From an uncultured Porphyromonadaceae bacterium (GTDB lineage Bacteria > Bacteroidota > Bacteroidia > Bacteroidales > Muribaculaceae), in the NCBI GenBank assembly GCA_947174735.1, contig CAMWKC010000012.1, positions 1-17,807 of the forward strand: 17,807 nt of DNA, given 5' to 3'. The notes beneath the pieces were generated by a model. It was not told the origin of the DNA. It saw only the letters and a list, made by a program, of their open reading frames with translations, and searched no databases. Shown in pieces: positions 14,454 through 17,807 of the stretch; position 1 is the first letter of the stretch; each line of letters begins with the position of its first letter. The position numbers were made by a program, and so were the translations under genes.

Positions 14454-15782
14454 TCAACTGACACTATCACAACGCGAACGGGCAAAACCGGCAGCTATAA
14501 AAGCCGTCAGAAGTCCAATAAGAAACAAAGACAGAAAGGCAAGAAGCAAATCACCGGCTTCAACGGCTACCGGATAGGCATTAATTATCAGAGTATCTGG
14601 ATCACCGGCCAGACGTATCAGGCCGAAATGCTGTTGTAACAGACATAATATCACACCCCCTGCTATACCTGTTATACCGCCTGTAAAAGTAACATACAAA
14701 CTTTCCCACCAGAATACACGTCCTACCATACGGCGTGACATACCCATAGCACGCATGGCAGGCATGGCTGACTGTTTTTCCAATACCAGCATTGACATGG
14801 TGCTTATCAGATTAAACGACGCTATAAGTAATATAAAAATCAACAAAAGAAAAGACACCCATTTCTCTATGGCAACCATACGGAAATTTATATCCTGCTG
14901 CCGCATACGGTCGGTAAGCCGGAAATCAGACCCTAATTGTCCGGAAAGACGTTGTGCCACAGACGCAGGATCACGACCGGGACGCAACTTTATCTCTATG
15001 GCAGAAACCTCGGTATCATATTGAAACAGATTTTGTGCAACGCTCAGATCACATATAATCACATTATCATCATAATCACTCTGGTTAGCCTGGAATACAG
15101 CTGTGACAACGAGAGAATCGGCTACAAATGATTCTACAGGATTAGCCATATTCACACGACCGTGACGCCGTGGAGCAAACAGTAGCAGATTTTCCCCTAT
15201 GCCATTAAGCGCTATCTGTGAAGCAACCCCTACCGCCACCACTCCTTCAGCCATAGTATTAGTCACTACGGCGTCAGGATCATAAAAATCCTCGCCATCA
15301 TCTTCCTCGCTATCATCTGTTACCGACACAGTATCATTACCGGGTGTTACAGAAGACTCTATAAAACGTCCTCCGGGATACAGTATGCTATCTATAGCTG
15401 TTAGACAGGCATAATCAGCAGCCACCACACCCTTGAGTGTTACAGGCATCTCACGGTTAGCATATATCACCAGAGCATTATCAGTCAGTGTAGGGGTAGC
15501 CAGCATAATATCAGCATCATTGGCAAACACATCAAGCAGTGAGTCAGGACAATTTATGACTTTTCCCTGTGCCGGAGCAATAATAATGTCAGGCATCAGA
15601 TTACTATACCCCTCAGCCAGTACATTACGGAAACCGTTAAAAACCGAAAGGACACACACAATGGCGGCCGTGGCAAAAGCCACGCCCACCACCGAAACCG
15701 CAGCAATAGCGCTGACGGCACTATGCGATTTCTTAGCCCTTAGATAACGCCAGGCTATCCGGGCCCCTAAAAAATGATTCAT
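14454..15782 (-). CDS. FtsX-like ABC transporter permease, LolC/LolE type
   Basis: Inner-membrane permease of 442 aa. The layout is that of the MacB/FtsX superfamily: a first membrane segment near 24-48 after the typical start (ARIAWRYLRAKKSHSAVSA), a large periplasmic MacB-PCD-like domain (about 50-305), and three C-terminal membrane segments (about 308-334, 358-385, 411-434) with the coupling-helix region LEKQSAMPAMRAMGMSRR between the first two of these. LolC/E proteins lift lipoproteins from the inner membrane for transport to the outer membrane; the partner ATPase (LolD) is not here. Residues 152-172 are a strongly acidic insert (DDSEEDDGED) in the periplasmic domain. It starts 5 bp after rbfA and ends that operon. 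LolE-like versus LolC-like cannot be settled. Confidence 0.9.
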   Translation of the reverse strand: MNHFLGARIAWRYLRAKKSHSAVSAIAAVSVVGVAFATAAIVCVLSVFNGFRNVLAEGYSNLMPDIIIAPAQGKVINCPDSLLDVFANDADIMLATPTLTDNALVIYANREMPVTLKGVVAADYACLTAIDSILYPGGRFIESSVTPGNDTVSVTDDSEEDDGEDFYDPDAVVTNTMAEGVVAVGVASQIALNGIGENLLLFAPRRHGRVNMANPVESFVADSLVVTAVFQANQSDYDDNVIICDLSVAQNLFQYDTEVSAIEIKLRPGRDPASVAQRLSGQLGSDFRLTDRMRQQDINFRMVAIEKWVSFLLLIFILLIASFNLISTMSMLVLEKQSAMPAMRAMGMSRRMVGRVFWWESLYVTFTGGITGIAGGVILCLLQQHFGLIRLAGDPDTLIINAYPVAVEAGDLLLAFLSLFLIGLLTAFIAAGFARSRCDSVS

Positions 15783-15787
15783 TTCAT

Positions 15788-16162
15788 TTAATCGGCCGAG
15801 GATTCTTCCTGTGCCGGGGTAATCGGAGAACTACCCAACAAACGGTCAATATTATCTATATAATCGAGTGAATCATCGAGATAGAAAGCCAAATCAGGAC
15901 ATTTACGCAACGTCTGACGCACAACTTGAGCCAATTCGTAACGTACTGTCTTACTCTGCTGCTTGATATTATTGAGAATCTGTTGTGATTTCTCAGGCGG
16001 GAAAATACTTAGATAAGCCTTGGCAATACTGAGATCGGGAGACACACGTACAGCACTGACCGATACAATAACATTACCCATAGCAGCTGTCTGACGACGG
16101 AATATCTCGCTCAGCTCTTTCTGGAGCATACGCGCTATCTTAGCTTGACGTTTTCCTTCCAT
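15788..16162 (-). CDS. rbfA: Ribosome-binding factor A
   Basis: Binds the 30S subunit during late 16S rRNA maturation and cold adaptation. I chose the ATG at 16162, giving 124 aa starting MEGKRQAKIARMLQKELSEIF, because this is where RbfA proteins normally begin; the open frame to 16228 adds 22 residues without similarity. The single KH-type domain covers about residues 5-105, with VRVSPDLSIAKAYLSIF as the central strand-helix part and the DDSLDYIDNIDRLL helix near the end. The tail is acidic. It lies 5 bp before the permease gene and 85 bp after the O-methyltransferase gene, most likely within one housekeeping operon. Confidence 0.95.
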   Translation of the reverse strand: MEGKRQAKIARMLQKELSEIFRRQTAAMGNVIVSVSAVRVSPDLSIAKAYLSIFPPEKSQQILNNIKQQSKTVRYELAQVVRQTLRKCPDLAFYLDDSLDYIDNIDRLLGSSPITPAQEESSAD

Positions 16163-16247
16163 AATGTTTCTTAAAATTTTTATAATAGTTGCTGTTTTTA
16201 AATGACGGTTGATTGGGACCATCAACATTATAACCCGTCAGAGTCAC

Positions 16248-16901
16248 TTACTGTTCAACCTGCGGAAGCTTACGTATTATAGTCAGACCGTCACGTAGAG
16301 GAATCATTACCTGTTCGACTCTTTCGTCAGCACTAACCAGAGCATTAAAATCAAGAATAGCTTGTGTCTGAGCTGCATGTGTACCAATTTCTACTACATG
16401 ACCGTCCCATAAAGTATTGTCAGCTAATATGTAGCCACCCGGAATAATTTTCGGCAATACCGCTTCATAGGTCTGCGGATAAGTACGTTTATCAGCATCT
16501 ATAAAGGCCATATCAAACCAATTATCTTCAAACGTTCCGACTACATGCAAGGCATCACCGATATGCAGACGTATCTTATGACCATGTTCCGAACGACCAA
16601 GCCAGAAACGTATAAAATCTTCGAGTTCATCATCAATTTCCACAGTATCAAGTGTAGCCCCCTCTTCAAGACCTTCAGCTATACAAAGAGCTGAATAACC
16701 CGAAAATGTTCCGAGTTCGAGCACTCGCCGAGGCCGTACCATCTGCACCAGCATTTTCAGCAGTCGTCCCTGCAGATGACCTGAACACATACGTCCGTTG
16801 ACAAGACGTGTGTTAGTAGCACGGTCAAGCTCAGCCAGTAGCTTTGGTTGCGGTGAGGTATGGGCTTCTATATATGCCGTTATTAAATCATGTACGCTCA
16901 T
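16248..16901 (-). CDS. Class I SAM-dependent O-methyltransferase (family 3, COMT-like)
   Basis: Soluble methyltransferase of 217 aa. SAM-binding motif I is clear (VLELGTFSGYSAL, residues 60-72), followed by the acidic end of strand 2 (VEIDDE, with E88). FIDADKRTYPQTYE (133-146) and ADNTLWDGHV (160-169) give the D135/D161/N162 metal-binding set typical of catechol/caffeoyl-CoA O-methyltransferases, so the activity should be metal dependent. The natural acceptor is unknown. Its start overlaps the aroQ stop by 4 bp (ATGA type), which indicates translational coupling. rbfA starts 85 bp downstream. The same gene neighbourhood is, from memory, common in Bacteroidales, usually with a pyruvate kinase between aroQ and this gene. 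Confidence 0.93.
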   Translation of the reverse strand: MSVHDLITAYIEAHTSPQPKLLAELDRATNTRLVNGRMCSGHLQGRLLKMLVQMVRPRRVLELGTFSGYSALCIAEGLEEGATLDTVEIDDELEDFIRFWLGRSEHGHKIRLHIGDALHVVGTFEDNWFDMAFIDADKRTYPQTYEAVLPKIIPGGYILADNTLWDGHVVEIGTHAAQTQAILDFNALVSADERVEQVMIPLRDGLTIIRKLPQVEQ

Positions 16902-17326
16902 AACTCGGGAGCAAGCAAATGGGCAATAGCCAATCGGTATCCGTCAAGTCCAAGTCCTGTAATAGTACCGCAACAGACGGCTGACATAACGGAATGATGA
17001 CGGAACTCCTCACGTGCAGCTATATTGCTGATATGAACTTCAACTACAGGTACAGGTATAGCTGCCACAGCATCTCTTAGGGCTATACTATAATGAGAGT
17101 AAGCACCCGGATTAAATACAATACCGGTTACAGCCTTATCAAAACCGAATTTCTGAATTGCATCTACAAGCTCACCTTCATGATTACTCTGAAAATACCC
17201 GATTTCTACGTTTTCAATAAGCCGACGTAATCCACATAGATAGTCCTCAAAACTATGCTGACCGTAGACTTCCGGTTCACGCCGACCTAAAAGGTTGAGA
17301 TTTGGCCCATTGATGATTACAATCAC
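16898..17326 (-). CDS. aroQ: 3-dehydroquinate dehydratase, type II
   Basis: Converts 3-dehydroquinate to 3-dehydroshikimate in the shikimate pathway; the type II enzyme is a cytoplasmic dodecamer. The protein has 142 aa, the normal length. Motifs are complete: NGPNLNLLGRREPEVYG (6-22, with R16 and the catalytic base Y21), NHEGELVD (48-55), NPGAYSHYS (72-80, with N72 and H78) and EVHISN (96-101, with H98), then REEFRHHS. It uses a GTG start at 17326; no ATG fits, since the conserved first strand begins at once. A promoter is likely in the AT-rich 17327-17400 stretch, but I see only a weak candidate (TATACTTG) there. It is first in the run with the O-methyltransferase. Confidence 0.96.
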   Translation of the reverse strand: MIVIINGPNLNLLGRREPEVYGQHSFEDYLCGLRRLIENVEIGYFQSNHEGELVDAIQKFGFDKAVTGIVFNPGAYSHYSIALRDAVAAIPVPVVEVHISNIAAREEFRHHSVMSAVCCGTITGLGLDGYRLAIAHLLAPEL

Positions 17327-17400
17327 AATTGTATATTAATTTTAAATAATAAAAAACCTTAGAACCGTATACAAGTATACAATATATATACTGACTAACG

Positions 17401-17440
17401 AAAAAGAGCAGCAGGAAACCGAAGTTTACACTGCTACTCT
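17401..17440 (-). terminator. Intrinsic terminator after tRNA-Asp
   Basis: On the minus strand AGAGTAGCAG (17431-17440) pairs with CTGCTGCTCT (17405-17414), 10 bp with one G-U, around a 16-nt loop, and is followed by a run of Ts. It lies just past the tRNA 3' end and separates the tRNA transcript from aroQ. Confidence 0.85.
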
Positions 17441-17454
17441 TCCTCTCTCCTCGG

Positions 17455-17528
17455 CGGTGCGGACGGGACTTGAACCCGCGACCTCCGGCGTGACAGGCCG
17501 GCATTCTAACCAGCTGAACTACCGCACC
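17455..17528 (-). tRNA. tRNA-Asp (anticodon GTC)
   Basis: The 74-nt gene folds as a full cloverleaf: acceptor stem GGTGCGG/CCGCACC, D arm with AGCTGGTTAGA, anticodon stem CCGGC/GCCGG around the loop CTGTCAC with anticodon GTC, and a T arm containing GGTTCAAGTCC. The discriminator base is G, as expected for tRNA-Asp. CCA is not encoded; CCG follows. It has its own promoter, leader hairpin and terminator, so it is a single-gene unit. Confidence 0.97.
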
Positions 17529-17547
17529 AAGTGAGTCTATGTATATT

Positions 17548-17574
17548 CGCTTACGGGCTTTCTTCCCGTTTGCG
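17548..17574 (-). other. Hairpin at the 5' end of the tRNA-Asp precursor
   Basis: ACGGG (17565-17569 on the minus strand) pairs with CCCGT (17553-17557) across a 7-nt loop; beyond an AA/AA internal loop, CGC pairs with GCG. It covers the first bases of the predicted transcript, just before the mature tRNA. Confidence 0.5.
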
Positions 17575-17578
17575 AGTG

Positions 17579-17609
17579 CAAAGTTACATACTTTTTCTGA
17601 CACTACAAA
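17579..17609 (-). promoter_or_regulatory. Promoter of tRNA-Asp
   Basis: On the minus strand TTTG (17606-17609) and TAACTTTG (17579-17586) are separated by 19 bp, an exact fit to the Bacteroidetes housekeeping consensus. Predicted start is near 17572, about 44 nt upstream of the mature tRNA. Confidence 0.8.
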
Positions 17610-17757
17610 ATATTATACCATAAAAAATATCCCCAAGCTAAAAATAATATATATAATATTGATTATAAACTACTTATAAATTATATTATATTTCTTAGTC
17701 TAAGAACTAGATATACATATTCCTATAATCACGTTGTTTGGAATGTGTATGATTTTC
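17610..17757. other. AT-rich non-coding stretch
   Basis: I see no gene, RNA or clear promoter here. The sequence is strongly AT-rich with runs of TATA-like DNA, more so than any other intergenic part. It separates the last certain bacterial feature (the tRNA promoter) from the TTAGGG array, so any chimeric junction would lie within it or at its right edge. Confidence 0.6.
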
Positions 17758-17807
17758 TAGGGTTAGGGTTAGGGTTAGGGTTAGGGTTAGGGTTAGCGTT
17801 AGGGTTA
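17758..17807 (+). repeat. Telomere-type (TTAGGG)n tandem array at the window edge
   Basis: After TAGGG (17758-17762) come five perfect TTAGGG units (17763-17792), one TTAGCG variant (17793-17798), one perfect unit (17799-17804) and a cut TTA. The unit equals the vertebrate (and many fungal) telomere repeat. The G-rich strand runs 5' to 3' toward the right edge, the orientation of a true right-hand telomere. The array runs out of the window, so its length is unknown. Confidence 0.95.

Noticed and set aside
16208..16226. Small inverted repeat (GTTGAT/ATCAAC) between the O-methyltransferase gene and rbfA as a terminator
   Set aside because: The stem is short, there is no T-run after it, and the genes around it look like one operon.
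17327..17400. TATACTTG element as the aroQ promoter
   Set aside because: It has one mismatch in the -7 box and no good TTTG at 19-21 bp; too weak to list.
17277..17603. Open frame of 108 codons on the minus strand across the tRNA gene
   Set aside because: Its middle is a translation of tRNA-Asp, and the rest covers the tRNA promoter, terminator and aroQ start. It is the familiar spurious ORF over a tRNA.
17758..17807. TTAGGG array considered as a CRISPR or Bacteroidetes satellite
   Set aside because: Units are 6 bp with no spacers, and the motif equals the telomere repeat, so CRISPR does not apply.

Overview
The window looks like a chromosomal segment of a Bacteroidales bacterium, most likely a gut member near Muribaculaceae or Bacteroidaceae. 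The reasons are the protein families present, mostly without Shine-Dalgarno sequences, and three promoters that match the Bacteroidetes pattern TTTG, 19-20 bp, TAnnTTTG (the -33 element of one is GTTG). G+C is moderate by eye. The family-level assignment is inference.

Layout. (1) 2-4795, plus strand: the tail of an exopolysaccharide export operon. It holds a 5'-truncated Wza-type SLBB export protein, a Wzz-type chain-length/co-polymerase protein, a secreted M23 peptidase, and a Rossmann-fold SDR-like protein that lacks a visible catalytic motif. (2) 4800-9450, minus strand: a small galactoside operon of exported GH2 beta-galactosidase, galactokinase and galactose mutarotase. It converges on the first operon with only 4 bp between stop codons. 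Its promoter sits inside the terminator of the next upstream unit. (3) 9636-14296, minus strand: an Lrp/AsnC regulator with its own promoter, a large YfhO-family membrane protein, a poorly characterised protein, and a XerC/D recombinase with a repetitive Asn-Ser-Asp tail. A long hairpin lies between the regulator and yfhO. (4) 14454-17326, minus strand: a housekeeping run of aroQ, O-methyltransferase, rbfA and a LolC/E-type permease. (5) 17401-17609: tRNA-Asp(GTC) with promoter, leader hairpin and terminator. (6) 17610-17807: an AT-rich stretch ending in vertebrate-type TTAGGG repeats at the window edge.

How the genes work together. The export protein and Wzz would carry polysaccharide through the envelope, and the M23 enzyme may open or remodel peptidoglycan along that route. 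In the second unit the GH2 enzyme would release galactose in the periplasm; GalM and GalK would then prepare it for the Leloir pathway in the cytoplasm. No transporter, galT or galE is in view.

The most unusual items are the terminal TTAGGG array (most simply a host-telomere chimera, though its orientation is that of a real right-hand chromosome end), two strong hairpins (one in frame inside the SDR-like gene, one in the yfhO leader), and the 9-bp repeat tail of the recombinase. I found no clear new multi-gene system such as a defence island or CRISPR array.
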